Source: Actinoallomurus soli | GTDB lineage: Bacteria; Actinomycetota; Actinomycetes; Streptosporangiales; Streptosporangiaceae | NCBI RefSeq assembly: GCF_024055715.1 | Contig: NZ_JAMXMV010000018.1 | Coordinates: forward strand, 62,001 to 126,000 | Direction: 5' to 3' | DNA length: 64,000 nucleotides | Shown here: positions 47,407-57,281 of the stretch, piece after piece | How the letters are laid out: each line of letters starts with the position of its first letter | Position numbering within the stretch: the first letter of the stretch is position 1 | Translations under genes and position numbers: made by a program | Notes under the pieces: generated by a model | The model's database searches: none | Told to the model about the DNA's origin: nothing | What the model saw: the letters and a program-made list of their open reading frames with translations, nothing else

Positions 47407-47515
47407 CTTGGGAAAATGTTCACCTACCCGTCACCCGCCACCGTAACCATCGATTCGGACAAGAAGGCATAATTTAGGCGGAAGGTATCCCCACTCAACC
47501 CCTAGGTGCCCCACC

Positions 47516-47644
47516 ATGCCTGACCTCGTGTCGACCGTCCTCGCCAAGGCACTCGTGATGATCGTCGAGGCCCTTGTCACCCGGCTGGCCCTCTACCTGG
47601 TCCGCACCGGGATGTCCGGGCAGCTCCGGGCGGCGGCTGCCTGA
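47516..47644 (+). CDS. Possible 42-residue amphipathic peptide
   Basis: A short frame reads MPDLVSTVLAKALVMIVEAL followed by VTRLALYLVRTGMSG. The middle is one long hydrophobic or amphipathic helix, as in many small actinomycete membrane peptides. The upstream 100 bp are rich in A+T (a TAATTT at 47470) and could hold its own promoter. A GGAAGGTAT lies too far up to be a normal ribosome site, so the evidence is only moderate. Confidence 0.45.
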   Translation: MPDLVSTVLAKALVMIVEALVTRLALYLVRTGMSGQLRAAAA

Positions 47645-47671
47645 GCCTGCTCCCGGCCCGCGTCCTCGGCC

Positions 47672-48268
47672 TCAGAAGTCGGCGAGCAGGCGGGCCGCCG
47701 CGATCTCCAGTCGCGCCTGAATCTCCTCGTTCGTGGTGTGGCCGCGGAGCATCTCGATCATCTCCATCACCCACACGCTGCTGAGCGACCGCAGGAGGAC
47801 CCGGCTCTCGCCGCCCTCCCCGGCGTCGGCGTCGGTCCCCGGCACCCGGGCCAGCATCCCGGTCATGCGGTTGCCGAAGTCGGTCTTGACGTCCGACAGC
47901 AGCAGTGACCGGATCAGCGCGTCGGCCAGCTCCGGCTCGCGCATCAACCCGCGCGTCGCGCGCATCAGCACCTCGACGGCGCGCCCGGCCGCGGTCGCCG
48001 AGCGCGGCGGGCGGCGCTCCAGGCTGCCCTCGAGGGTGTCCATCTCCTCGCTGACGACCGCGACCACCAGGTCCATCTTGGACGGGAAGTACCGGTAGAG
48101 CGTGCCGAGGGCCACGCCGGCGCGCTCGGCGACGGTCCTCATCTGCATCGCCTCCACCCCGCCGCGGGAGGCGAGGGCCGCGGCGGCCTGGACGATGCGC
48201 CGGCGGCGCTGGTGCTGGCTGCGGGAGCGGACCCCCGGATGGCTGGCGGCGGTGGACTCTGCCGTCAC
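47672..48268 (-). CDS. kstR: KstR-like TetR-family repressor
   Basis: A 198-residue TetR-family regulator. The helix-turn-helix reads RRRIVQAAAALASRGGVEAMQMRTVAERAGVALGTLYRYFPSKMDLVVAVV, which follows mycobacterial KstR almost position by position (QMR-VA-RA-VA-GTLYRYFPSK). KstR represses sterol catabolism genes and is released by a 3-oxo-cholestenoyl-CoA. I chose GTG at 48268, where GAGGAG stands ahead; longer frames have no signal and run through an operator. It is divergent from the CoA-ligase operon, and both sides carry KstR-like boxes (48336 and 48450). Confidence 0.88.
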   Translation of the reverse strand: MTAESTAASHPGVRSRSQHQRRRRIVQAAAALASRGGVEAMQMRTVAERAGVALGTLYRYFPSKMDLVVAVVSEEMDTLEGSLERRPPRSATAAGRAVEVLMRATRGLMREPELADALIRSLLLSDVKTDFGNRMTGMLARVPGTDADAGEGGESRVLLRSLSSVWVMEMIEMLRGHTTNEEIQARLEIAAARLLADF

Positions 48269-48335
48269 GACGACTCCTCGGGCTGTGAGCGCGGTGCCCC
48301 GCCCGCGCGTGTCATGGATCAGCGTACCGCCCGGT

Positions 48336-48349
48336 GAGAACACGTTATG
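48336..48349. promoter_or_regulatory. KstR-like operator upstream of kstR
   Basis: GAGAACACGTTATG keeps the core AACACGTT but is weaker in the outer bases. It lies 68 bp before the kstR start and fits autoregulation. Confidence 0.6.
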
Positions 48350-48449
48350 CATTGCCGCGGGCGAGGGGGCTGGAACTCGTTCGGTCGAGGTAAGCAGAGC
48401 CCGACGCGCCCGGAGGGCGGGTGGGGGATCACCGATGGTGGACACATAA

Positions 48450-48463
48450 TAGAATCTGTTCTA
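48450..48463. promoter_or_regulatory. KstR-like operator upstream of the side-chain operon
   Basis: TAGAATCTGTTCTA fits the palindrome with one core change (AAT for AAC). It lies 32 bp before the CoA-ligase start. Confidence 0.75.
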
Positions 48464-48495
48464 GTTTTCTTCCGGTGAGCCCGGGAGGTGACGCG

Positions 48496-50133
48496 GTGTC
48501 CGGAACGGTGGCCGACCTGCTCCGGGCGCGGTCCGCCGACGACCGCGTCGGGCTCCGTGCCGCCGGCGACGCCTGGACCTGGCGCGCGGTCACCGGGGAA
48601 TGCGCCGGGCGCGCCGGCTGGATGGCCGGGATCGCGGGCCGGAGGGCCGGGTCGCGGCCCCTGCACGTCGGCGTCCTGCTCGACAACGTCCCCGAGATGG
48701 TCTTCCTGCTCGGCGGCGCGGCCCTGTCCGGCAACGTGATCGTCGCCCTCAACACGACACGCGCCGCCGAGGAACTGGCCGCCGACGCGACGCGCGCCGA
48801 CTGCGACCTGCTCGTGACGGAGCCGCGCCACGCCGCCCTCGCGGAGCGGGTCGCCGCCCGCACCGGCCTGCCGGTCACCGGGCCGGAGCGCGCCGCGCCC
48901 CTCGGAGAGCCCGCGCCGGTCGCCCCGGAGACCCTCCTGATGCTGATCTTCACGTCCGGCACGTCGGGACGGCCCCGCGCGGTGCGGGTCACCCACCGCA
49001 AGATCGTCCTCCCCGGCGCGGTGCTGGCCGGCCGGCTGCTGCGGCCCGACGACGTCGTCTACTGCCCGATGCCGCTCTTCCACTCCGGCGCGGTCATGGC
49101 GGCGTACGCCCCGGCGCTCGCCGTCGGCGCGCAGCTCGTCCTCCGCGCGCGGTTCTCCGCCTCCGGGACGCTGCCCGACGTCCGCCGGTACGGCTGCACG
49201 TACCTGCACTATGTCGGCAAGGCGCTGTCGTACGTCCTGGCGACGCCCGAGCGCGCCGACGACGCGGACAATCCACTGCGCATCGCGTTCGGCAACGAGG
49301 CCGCGCCGCTGGAGCAGCGGCGGTTCGCCGAGCGGTTCGGCTGCGCGGTCGTCGACGGGTACGGCTCCACCGAGACGGCGATCGCCCTCACGCCCGATCC
49401 CGCCGGCCCGCCCGGAGCGCTCGGCCGCCTCGGCGACGGGATCGCGATCCTCGATCCGGCCACCGGCCGGGAGTGCCCGCCCGCGCGGCTGGACGCGGCC
49501 GGCCGCGTCCTCAACGGCGAGGAGGCCATCGGCGAGCTCGTGAACACGCGCGGGCCCGGCCTCTTCGACGGCTACTACAACGAACGCGCCGACGACCGGC
49601 TCCGGGACGGCATGTTCTGGAGCGGCGACCTCGCCTACCGGGACGCGGACGGCTTCGTGTTCTTCGCCGGGCGGGACGCCGACCGCCTGCGCGTGGACGG
49701 CGAGAACTTCGGCGCCGCCCAGGTCGAACGGGTCCTCGGCGAGCTGCCCGGCGTCGCGGCGCTCGCGGTGTACGGCGTGCCGGACGTCGCGGCGGGGGAT
49801 CAGGTGATGGTGGCGCTGGTCGGCTCCTTCGACCCCGAGCGGTTCGCCGCGTTCCTGCGCGGGCGCGCCGACCTGAGTCCCAAGTGGACGCCGCGCTACG
49901 TACGGGTCGCCGGCCGGCTGCCGTCCACCGCCTCGAACAAGGTGGTCCGGCGGTCGCTGGCGGCGGACGCCTGGAACACGACGGATCCGGTCTGGTGGCG
50001 GCCCGGCCGGGAGCTCCGGTACCGCCGCCTGACCGGCGAGGACGCCGAACGGCTGCGCGCCGAGTTCGAGAGCCGGGGCAGAGCGCACCTGTGGCCCGCC
50101 GGGAACGGCCGGGCGGCGGGCAACGTGACCTGA
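48496..50133 (+). CDS. Acyl-CoA synthetase, FadD17/FadD19-like steroid side-chain ligase
   Basis: A 545-residue ANL-family ligase. Motif A3 reads MLIFTSGTSGRPRAVRVTHR, A5 has VVDGYGSTETAI, the hinge has WSGDLAYRDADGFVFFAGRDADRLRVDGENF, and the C-terminal Lys is in STASNKVVRRSL. It activates a carboxylic acid as CoA thioester. Its place at the head of a KstR-type operon with acyl-CoA dehydrogenases, ChsH and Ltp2 suggests a C24 or C22 sterol side-chain acid. I chose GTG at 48496 with GGGAGG seven bases upstream; upstream codons overlap the operator. Confidence 0.9.
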   Translation: MSGTVADLLRARSADDRVGLRAAGDAWTWRAVTGECAGRAGWMAGIAGRRAGSRPLHVGVLLDNVPEMVFLLGGAALSGNVIVALNTTRAAEELAADATRADCDLLVTEPRHAALAERVAARTGLPVTGPERAAPLGEPAPVAPETLLMLIFTSGTSGRPRAVRVTHRKIVLPGAVLAGRLLRPDDVVYCPMPLFHSGAVMAAYAPALAVGAQLVLRARFSASGTLPDVRRYGCTYLHYVGKALSYVLATPERADDADNPLRIAFGNEAAPLEQRRFAERFGCAVVDGYGSTETAIALTPDPAGPPGALGRLGDGIAILDPATGRECPPARLDAAGRVLNGEEAIGELVNTRGPGLFDGYYNERADDRLRDGMFWSGDLAYRDADGFVFFAGRDADRLRVDGENFGAAQVERVLGELPGVAALAVYGVPDVAAGDQVMVALVGSFDPERFAAFLRGRADLSPKWTPRYVRVAGRLPSTASNKVVRRSLAADAWNTTDPVWWRPGRELRYRRLTGEDAERLRAEFESRGRAHLWPAGNGRAAGNVT

Positions 50134-50142
50134 GGAGGGGCC

Positions 50143-51323
50143 ATGGACTTCGACCTGGACGAGAGCGCCCGTGAGCTGCAGGACCTGGCGGCCGGCCTGC
50201 TCGGCCGCGAGGCGACGACGGAACGCCTGGAGGCCCACGAGAGGTCCGGCGCGCCGTACGACGCCGCGCTGTGGGGGGCGATGGCGCAGGCCGGCCTGCT
50301 CGGCGCCTGCCTGCCCGAGGAGGTCGGCGGCGCCGGGCTGGGGGCGGTCGAACTCGCCGTCATCCTGCGCCAGGTCGGCGCGCACGTGGCCCCGGTCCCC
50401 GCGTACGGCTCCCTCGTCGCGGCGGCGACCGTGGCCGCGCACGGCACGGAGGAGCAGCGCGGACGCCTCGCCGACCTCGCCGCCGGCGGATCGGTCCTCA
50501 GCGTGGCGGTCCGCGAGCCGGGCTCCGGCCTGGCCACGGCCGCCGGCCGCGAGCCGGGGACAAGCCCGGCCACGACGGGGCCGCGCGAGCCGGGTCGCGG
50601 CCCGGCCACGGCGACGCCGCACCGGCCGGGGACCGGCCCTGCGACGACGGCGCGCCGCGACGGGGACGCGTACGTCCTCGACGGGGTCAAGACCTTCGTC
50701 CCGTACGCCGAGCAGGCCGACGTCATCCTCGTTCCCGCGTGGCTCGGCGAGGAGACCGGCGTCTTCCTGGTGGAGCCGGGCGCGGTGGCGCTCGCCCCGC
50801 AGCCGTCGGCCACCGGAGAGCCGCTGTGGCGGATCGGCCTGCAGGGCGTACGGGTCGGCGCGGACGCCCTGCTCGGCGGCGGCGCGCACCGGACCCTCAC
50901 CGAGCACGCCACCGCGGGTGCGGTCGCCATCGTGTCCGGGGCGCTCGACCGGGCCCTCGCGCTGACCACCGAGCACGTCAAGACCCGTGAGCAGTTCGAG
51001 CGGCCGCTCGCGGAGTTCCAGGCCGTCACGATGCAGATCGGCGACGTCTACATCGCCAAGCGGGCACTCGACGTGGCGGTCTGGGCGGGCGTGTGGCGGC
51101 TCGCCGAGGGTCTCGACGACGCCGCCGAGGTGCTCGCCGTCGCCGCGTACAACGCGTGCGACCCCGCGTTGCGGGCCTTCTACACCTGCCAGCACCTGCA
51201 CGGCGGGCTCGGCCTGGACGTCACCTACCCGCTGCACCGGTACTTCGCCTGGGCCAAGCACCACGCGGAACTGCTGGGTGGCGCCGAGGCGCAGTTGGAC
51301 GCGATTGGAGCTCTGGTGGCCTG

Positions 51324-51324
<1 letters not shown>
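50143..51324 (+). CDS. Acyl-CoA dehydrogenase subunit (FadE29/FadE27-like) with repeat insertion
   Basis: A 393-residue protein of the steroid acyl-CoA dehydrogenase class that works as alpha2-beta2 heterotetramers (ChsE type). The C-terminal helical part is well kept: KTREQFERPLAEFQAVTMQIGDVYI and CQHLHGGLGLDVTYPLHRYF. Residues 124-172 hold four tandem copies of a 12-residue block (REPG-x-G-x-AT) where a short beta-domain loop is expected; see the repeat entry. The partner is the next gene, whose ATG overlaps this stop (TGATG). Together they should oxidise a shortened sterol side chain acyl-CoA. Confidence 0.88.
50512..50658. repeat. Four-copy 36-bp repeat within an acyl-CoA dehydrogenase gene
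   Basis: The segment encodes four blocks, REPGSGLATAAG, REPGTSPATTGP, REPGRGPATATPH and RPGTGPATTARR. The units are imperfect. The first matches the normal family sequence at this place (VREPGSG), so the rest look like local duplications of it. Confidence 0.85.
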
Positions 51325-52496
<1,172 letters not shown>

Positions 52497-52529
52497 CCGC
52501 CGCGAGCCACCGCGAAGGAGACAGACACC

Positions 52530-53831
52530 TTGCACGATCGGCTGATGGCCCTCGCGGAGGAGCTGGCCGCCCTGGGAGAGCGGTCCGCCGCTCCCTGCCC
52601 GGACCCGGTGAACGCCCCGATGATCCGCAACTGGGCCCAGGCGCTCGGCGACCGCGACACCCGGTGGACCGGGACGGCGCCGCCCGCGATGATCCAGGTC
52701 TGGTCGATGCCCGGGCTGAGCACGGACAAGCCCGGCTCGGTCGCCGACCGGGTCCTGGCCCTGCTGAACGAGTCCGGCTTCACCGGCGTGGTCGCCACCA
52801 ACTGCGAGCAGACCTACGACCGGTACCTGCGGCACGGCGAGGAGCTGCGCTCGACGATGCGCTTCGGCGGCGTCACGGGGCCCAAGCGCACCGGCCTGGG
52901 CGAGGGCTACTTCGTCACCTGGCACCAGACCTGGTACTCCGGGGACGAGCGCGTCGCCGAGATGATGTTCCGGGTGCTGAAGTTCCGCCCCCGCGCGGCG
53001 GGCGGCCGGACGGCGAAGGGCCGCCGGCCCCGGCCGGCCATCGGCCCGGACACCCGGTTCTTCTGGGACGGCGTACGGGACGGGGAACTGCGCGTCCAGC
53101 GCTGCGCCGAGTGCGGGCGGCTGCGCCATCCACCCGGCCCGATGTGCCCGGACTGCCACGCGACCAAGCGCGAGCACGTCACCGTGAGCGGGCGTGGCAC
53201 GCTCCACAGCTACGTCGTCCACCACCATCCGCCGGTCCCGGGCTTCGACCCGCCGTTCGTGGTCGCGCTCGTCGACCTGGAGGAGGGCGTGCGCATGGTC
53301 GGCGACCTCCTCGACTGCCCGCCCGACCGCGTACGGATCGGCATGCCGGTCGAGCTCGTCTTCCAGAAGATCGACGACGACCTCACCCTGCCCCAGTGGC
53401 GCCCGTCCGGCTCCGCGCCGCAGCCGGGCACACGGGAGCCGGCCGCGCCGGAGGCGCGCGACGCGGAGGCGGCGGCGGGCCCGGCGGCGTTGAGCATCGA
53501 GCTGACGCCGACGTTCGTGATCGCCACCGCCCTCGCGACGCGCGACTTCACACCGGTGCACCATGACACCGCGCTGGCACGGGCGCAGGGGTCGAAGGAC
53601 ATCTTCCTGAACATCCTCACCACGATGGGCCTCGTCCAGCGCTACGTCCTCGAACACCTCCCCGGCGCCGTCCTGGAGGGCATCTCCGTACGCCTCGGCG
53701 TGCCCGCGTACGCCGGGGACACGCTGACCCTGACCGGCCGCGTCGTCGACGACCGCACGGTGGAGGTGCGCGGCGCCGTGAGCCTCGGCGACCACGCCAT
53801 CGCCACCGTACGACTCAAGGGGGGATCATGA
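52530..53831 (+). CDS. ChsH2-ChsH1 fusion: MaoC hydratase-DUF35-MaoC
   Basis: A 433-residue protein. Residues about 1-165 are a MaoC-like hydratase half (VNAPMIRNWAQALGDRDTRW, YFVTWHQTWYSGDERVAEMMFRVLKF). Residues about 175-300 are a DUF35 module with a zinc ribbon (CAECGRLRHPPGPMCPDC) and an OB fold. A Pro/Ala/Glu linker leads to a second MaoC-like half (about 320-433) with ATRDFTPVHHDTALARAQGSKDIFLNI, which holds the hydratase Asp/His motif. In mycobacteria the first two parts are ChsH2 and the last is a separate ChsH1; here they form one chain. It hydrates the enoyl-CoA and the DUF35 part supports Ltp2. TTG start at 52530 with AAGGAG upstream; ATG at 52545 is possible. Confidence 0.9.
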   Translation: MHDRLMALAEELAALGERSAAPCPDPVNAPMIRNWAQALGDRDTRWTGTAPPAMIQVWSMPGLSTDKPGSVADRVLALLNESGFTGVVATNCEQTYDRYLRHGEELRSTMRFGGVTGPKRTGLGEGYFVTWHQTWYSGDERVAEMMFRVLKFRPRAAGGRTAKGRRPRPAIGPDTRFFWDGVRDGELRVQRCAECGRLRHPPGPMCPDCHATKREHVTVSGRGTLHSYVVHHHPPVPGFDPPFVVALVDLEEGVRMVGDLLDCPPDRVRIGMPVELVFQKIDDDLTLPQWRPSGSAPQPGTREPAAPEARDAEAAAGPAALSIELTPTFVIATALATRDFTPVHHDTALARAQGSKDIFLNILTTMGLVQRYVLEHLPGAVLEGISVRLGVPAYAGDTLTLTGRVVDDRTVEVRGAVSLGDHAIATVRLKGGS

Positions 53832-54997
53832 GCATCTCCGGGACGGCGGCGATCGCCGGGATCGGGGCGACCGGGTTCTCCAAGGAGTCGGGCCGCTCGG
53901 AGCTTCAGCTCGCCGCCGAGGCGTGCATCGACGCGATCAAGGACGCCGGGCTGACGCCGGGCGACGTCGACGGCCTGGTGACCTTCACGGCGGACGTCAA
54001 CACCGAGATCGCGGTGGCGCGGGAGCTCGGCATCCCGGGCCTGTCCTTCTTCTCCCGCGTGGACTACGGCGGCGGCGCGGCCTGCGGAACGGTCGCGCAC
54101 GCGGCGATGGCGGTCGCGACCGGGCTGGCGGAGACGGTCGTGTGCTACCGGGCGTTCAACGAGCGCTCAGGGCGCCGCTTCGGCCAGGCGGCGGCCCGCT
54201 CCGAGCACGCCGTCGGCGCGGCGGACCTGGAGTTCTCCTGGCACCTGCCGTACGGCTTCGCGACCCCGGCCGCCTGGGTCGCGATGTACGCCCGGCGCTA
54301 CATGCACGAGTACGGAGCGACCAGCGAGGACTTCGGGCGGGTGGCCGTGGCGATGCGCCGCCACGCGGCGACCAACCCGAAGGCGTGGTTCCACGAGCGG
54401 CCGATCACCCTGGAGGAGCACCAGGCCAGCCGGTGGGTCGTCGAGCCGCTGCACCTGCTCGACTGCTGCCAGGAGTCCGACGGCGGCGTCGCGATCGTCG
54501 TGACCGGCGCGGAGCGCGCCCGCGACCTGCCCCATCCGCCCGCGGTGATCAGGGCGGCGGCGCAGGGCTCGGGGCCCGGCCAGATGATGATGTTCTCCTA
54601 CTACGAGGACGACCTGACGACGCTTCCGGCGATGGGCCGCGTGGGGGAGACGCTCTGGCGGCAGGCGGGGCTGAGGCCCGCCGACGTGCAGGCGGCGATC
54701 CTGTACGACCACTTCACGCCGTTCGTGCTGGTGCAGCTGGAGGAGCTCGGCTTCTGCGGGCGCGGCGAGGCGAAGGACTTCGTCGCGGACGGCGGCATCG
54801 AGCTCGACGGCCGCCTCCCGGTCAACCCGAACGGCGGCCAGCTCGGCGAGGCGTACATCCACGGCATGAACGGCATCGCCGAGGCCGTCCGCCAGCTCCG
54901 CGGCACCTCCGTCAACCAGGTCCCCGGCGTCGAGAACGTCCTCGTGACCGCCGGCACCGGCGTCCCCACCAGCGGCCTCATCCTCACCCGCCCCTGA
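53828..54997 (+). CDS. ltp2: Ltp2-type steroid side-chain aldolase (thiolase-like)
   Basis: A 389-residue protein of the thiolase-like lipid-transfer group. It begins SISGTAAIAGIGATGFSKES and lacks the thiolase nucleophile Cys in its usual motif (YGGGAACGTVAHAA instead). Tyr293 and Tyr343 fall where the catalytic Tyr294 and Tyr344 of Thermomonospora curvata Ltp2 are reported. It cleaves the hydroxylated C22 side chain by a retro-aldol reaction, giving a C17-keto steroid and propionyl-CoA, in complex with the DUF35 part of ChsH2. Its ATG overlaps the previous stop (ATGA), as expected for partner subunits. Confidence 0.92.
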   Translation: MSISGTAAIAGIGATGFSKESGRSELQLAAEACIDAIKDAGLTPGDVDGLVTFTADVNTEIAVARELGIPGLSFFSRVDYGGGAACGTVAHAAMAVATGLAETVVCYRAFNERSGRRFGQAAARSEHAVGAADLEFSWHLPYGFATPAAWVAMYARRYMHEYGATSEDFGRVAVAMRRHAATNPKAWFHERPITLEEHQASRWVVEPLHLLDCCQESDGGVAIVVTGAERARDLPHPPAVIRAAAQGSGPGQMMMFSYYEDDLTTLPAMGRVGETLWRQAGLRPADVQAAILYDHFTPFVLVQLEELGFCGRGEAKDFVADGGIELDGRLPVNPNGGQLGEAYIHGMNGIAEAVRQLRGTSVNQVPGVENVLVTAGTGVPTSGLILTRP

Positions 54998-55221
54998 CCC
55001 CTCCGGCGGCGGCGCTTCCCCGATGACCGTGTCCGTCGACGCGTCGACAGGGCGCGGGCGGCATCGCATTCTGGAGGTATGAGTGACGATCGGGATCGCG
55101 GGGCCGACACGGCCCCGAAGCGGTGGCACACTCTCCCGTCACCCGTGGATCTCCGGGACACGGTCGCGGTCCAGGAGACGAGTTGTCGCCGGGGCATGGA
55201 GTCGTCACCGGCGCTGTCCCG

Positions 55222-55245
55222 CCAGCAGGGATTTGTTCCTGCTGG
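55222..55245. terminator. Hairpin terminator after the ltp2 operon
   Basis: CCAGCAGG (55222-55229) pairs with CCTGCTGG (55238-55245) around an A+T-rich 8-base loop. It lies about 230 bp after ltp2, the last gene of the operon. Confidence 0.6.
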
Positions 55246-55268
55246 GGTTACAGCGTCGAATCACTCAG

Positions 55269-55296
55269 GGCAGCCCGGAGGGTTCGCCGGGCTGCC
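55269..55296. terminator. Hairpin terminator after the serine hydrolase gene
   Basis: GGCAGCCCGG (55269-55278) pairs exactly with CCGGGCTGCC (55287-55296) around an 8-base loop. It lies 25 bp past the end of the minus-strand hydrolase gene and can also stop read-through from ltp2. Confidence 0.75.
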
Positions 55297-55320
55297 ACCG
55301 GACCCGGCGAACGTGTGCGG

Positions 55321-56463
55321 TCACCGCACGAGGCACTCGCGCAGGGCGTTGATCAGGCGGGTGGCGCGGGCGTCACCGTGGCCGACCATGCGGTTGGCGA
55401 CGTAGGCGAATCCCACGCCGTACTCGTCGTCGCCGAAGGCGAACTGGCCGCCGGCCCCGTCGTTGCCGAAGCTGCGCGGCCCCGGCATCGGCCGGAACGA
55501 CGAGTCGAGCAGGAAGCCCGAGCCCCAGCGCGCCCCGGCGTCGAAGCCCAGCCACCCCTTGCCCGAGGACACCTCCCGGACCGCGTCCGTCACGGTGTCC
55601 GGGGTGAGCAGCCGCTCGCGGCCCTCGATCCCGGTGACCGCCGCCGCGTACAGCCCGGCGAGCCCGCTCGCCGACGCGGTGGCGCCCGCGCCGGGCAGCT
55701 CCATTCTGAGCAGGGCCGGGTCGTTCCAGCCGTGCGGCTCATCCAGGCCGGGGAAGACCAGGGCGCCGTTCATCGTCACGATGCGAGTGAGCAGGTGCTC
55801 GGGCCCCGGCATCGCAGGCCGTCCCCCGGCCTCGACGAGCCGGGCCCGGCCGTCCATCTCCCGATCCGGCAGGCCGAGCCAGGCGCGCAGCCCCAACGGG
55901 TCGCCCACGGCCTCCCGGAAGTAGGCGCCCGGTGTCAGCCCGGTGACGCGCCGGATCACCTCGCCGAGGAGGAAGCCGAAGACGTGGCCGTGGTACTCGT
56001 ACGCCGTGCCAGGCTCCCACAGCGGCTTCTGCTCCTCGATGGCGCGGATCACCGGCGTCCAGGCGGCGATCTCCGTGAACGAGAGCACCTCGTCGAGGAC
56101 GGGGACTCCCGCACGATGCCCGAGCACCATGCGGGAGGTGATCGCCTCCTTGCCGTTCCGCGCGAACTCGGGCCAGTACCGGCCGACGGGCGCGTCCAGG
56201 TCGAGCCGTCCCTCCTGTGCGAGGAGGTGTACGCACACGCTCACGATGCCCTTGGCGCAGGAGAACACCGGCACCACGGTGTCCTGCTCCCATGGCCGGC
56301 CGGTCCGCTCGTCCGCGACCCCGCCCCAGAGGTCGACGACCTTACGCCCGCCGGCGTACACGGCGACCGCCGCGCCCAGCTCGGGGAAGTCCGCGAAGTT
56401 ACCCGCGAAGGCGTCGGCGACCGCGCCGAACCGCTCGTCGGCCCATCCGTGATACCGCTCCAC
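55321..56463 (-). CDS. Beta-lactamase-fold serine hydrolase (esterase EstB/LipE type)
   Basis: A 380-residue serine hydrolase of family VIII esterases. The S-x-x-K motif is FSCAK with Ser68 and Lys71, the Tyr motif is in AYEYHGHVFGFLLGEVIRR, and FGNDGAGG stands near the end. There is no signal peptide, so it acts in the cytoplasm, probably on small esters rather than on beta-lactams. It is convergent with the sterol operon and sits just downstream of a TetR regulator on the same strand. Confidence 0.88.
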   Translation of the reverse strand: MERYHGWADERFGAVADAFAGNFADFPELGAAVAVYAGGRKVVDLWGGVADERTGRPWEQDTVVPVFSCAKGIVSVCVHLLAQEGRLDLDAPVGRYWPEFARNGKEAITSRMVLGHRAGVPVLDEVLSFTEIAAWTPVIRAIEEQKPLWEPGTAYEYHGHVFGFLLGEVIRRVTGLTPGAYFREAVGDPLGLRAWLGLPDREMDGRARLVEAGGRPAMPGPEHLLTRIVTMNGALVFPGLDEPHGWNDPALLRMELPGAGATASASGLAGLYAAAVTGIEGRERLLTPDTVTDAVREVSSGKGWLGFDAGARWGSGFLLDSSFRPMPGPRSFGNDGAGGQFAFGDDEYGVGFAYVANRMVGHGDARATRLINALRECLVR

Positions 56464-56534
56464 TGTCTCCGTCCTTCATGGTCATCCGCCCCGGGAACGC
56501 CCAGGCGGGTCTTCGTTCGTCAGCCACTGCGGGT

Positions 56535-57104
56535 TCAGTGCGACGGCCAGTTCTCCAGGAGGACGTGCAGCGCGTCGAGCGAGCGCGACCAGGAGTCCTC
56601 GACCTCCCGCGGGTGGGCGAAACCACCGCTGAGCTCAAGGTGGATGTAGCCGTGGAAGGCGGCGCGCAGCAGGCGGCCGGCGTCGGTCAGGTCCGGCTCG
56701 GTCAGGCCGTAGGCCCGGAGCATGCCGTAGGTCAGCTCGATGCTCCGGCGCAGGGCGACGGAGTCGGCGACCTCCTCCGGGTCGAACCGCATCTGGGTCG
56801 CGGCGTACCGGCCGGGGTGTTCCAGCGCGAACCGCCGATAGGCGTTGGCGAACGCGACCAGCGCGTCCCTGCCCGCCCGGCCCGCCACCTCGGCGGCGAT
56901 GCGTTCGGTCATCTCCTCCCCGCCGAGCAGGGCGATCCGGACCCGCAGCTCCCGCAGGTTCTTGACGTGCGAGTAGAGACTGGCGTCCTTCACCCCGAAG
57001 CGCCGCGCCAGCGCGGAGATGGTGACCTGGTCGAGCCCGACCTCGTCCGCCATCTCCGCGGCGGCCTCCGTCACCTTCGCCGCACTGAGACCGGCCCGGA
57101 CCAT
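56535..57104 (-). CDS. TetR-family regulator
   Basis: A 189-residue TetR-type regulator. The DNA-binding part is VTEAAAEMADEVGLDQVTISALARRFGVKDASLYSHVKNLRELRVRI. The rest resembles the WHG/TetR_C_33-like ligand region, with YRRFALEHPGRYAATQMRF and FHGYIHLELSGGF. The ATG at 57104 was chosen because longer frames run through the operators. Two palindromes at 57123-57158 lie 19-54 bp upstream, so autoregulation is likely; the serine hydrolase gene 71 bp downstream may be a target. Confidence 0.9.
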   Translation of the reverse strand: MVRAGLSAAKVTEAAAEMADEVGLDQVTISALARRFGVKDASLYSHVKNLRELRVRIALLGGEEMTERIAAEVAGRAGRDALVAFANAYRRFALEHPGRYAATQMRFDPEEVADSVALRRSIELTYGMLRAYGLTEPDLTDAGRLLRAAFHGYIHLELSGGFAHPREVEDSWSRSLDALHVLLENWPSH

Positions 57105-57122
57105 GCGCCACCTCCCACCGTT

Positions 57123-57158
57123 CCTAGACTCTCTAGGTAGAACCCTAGTGCCACTAGG
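57123..57158. promoter_or_regulatory. Twin palindromic operators of the TetR gene
   Basis: CCTAGACTCTCTAGG (57123-57137) and CCTAGTGCCACTAGG (57144-57158) are palindromes of 6 and 7 bp arms with the same CCTAG ends. Their centres are 21 bp apart, two turns of DNA. Confidence 0.8.
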
Positions 57159-57281
57159 CGTTGGAGGCACGTGGATATCGGGGATTCGTTCGAGCGCGCC
57201 GGTGGCCGCCTGCCCCCTTACCTGCTCGGCGGGGCCGTGTACGGGGCGCCGGCCGGTGTACGGGCTACGGGAGCAGGGCTC

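Larger units (their letters stand above)
54998..55320. other. 323-bp gap with two hairpins
   Basis: No gene is supported. Two hairpins lie in its second half (see terminators). A short frame at 55079 has TGGAGGT before ATG (MSDDRDRGADTAPKRWHTLP), but it runs into the opposite gene and its later codons look random; I did not accept it. Confidence 0.5.

Noticed and set aside
48319-51264. A 981-codon minus-strand frame opposite the CoA ligase and acyl-CoA dehydrogenase
   Set aside because: Shadow of well-supported plus-strand genes.
55079-55405. Short frame MSDDRDRGADTAPKRWHTLP with a good ribosome site
   Set aside because: It runs into the opposite serine hydrolase gene and through two hairpins, and its later codons look random. 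A small peptide cannot be fully excluded.
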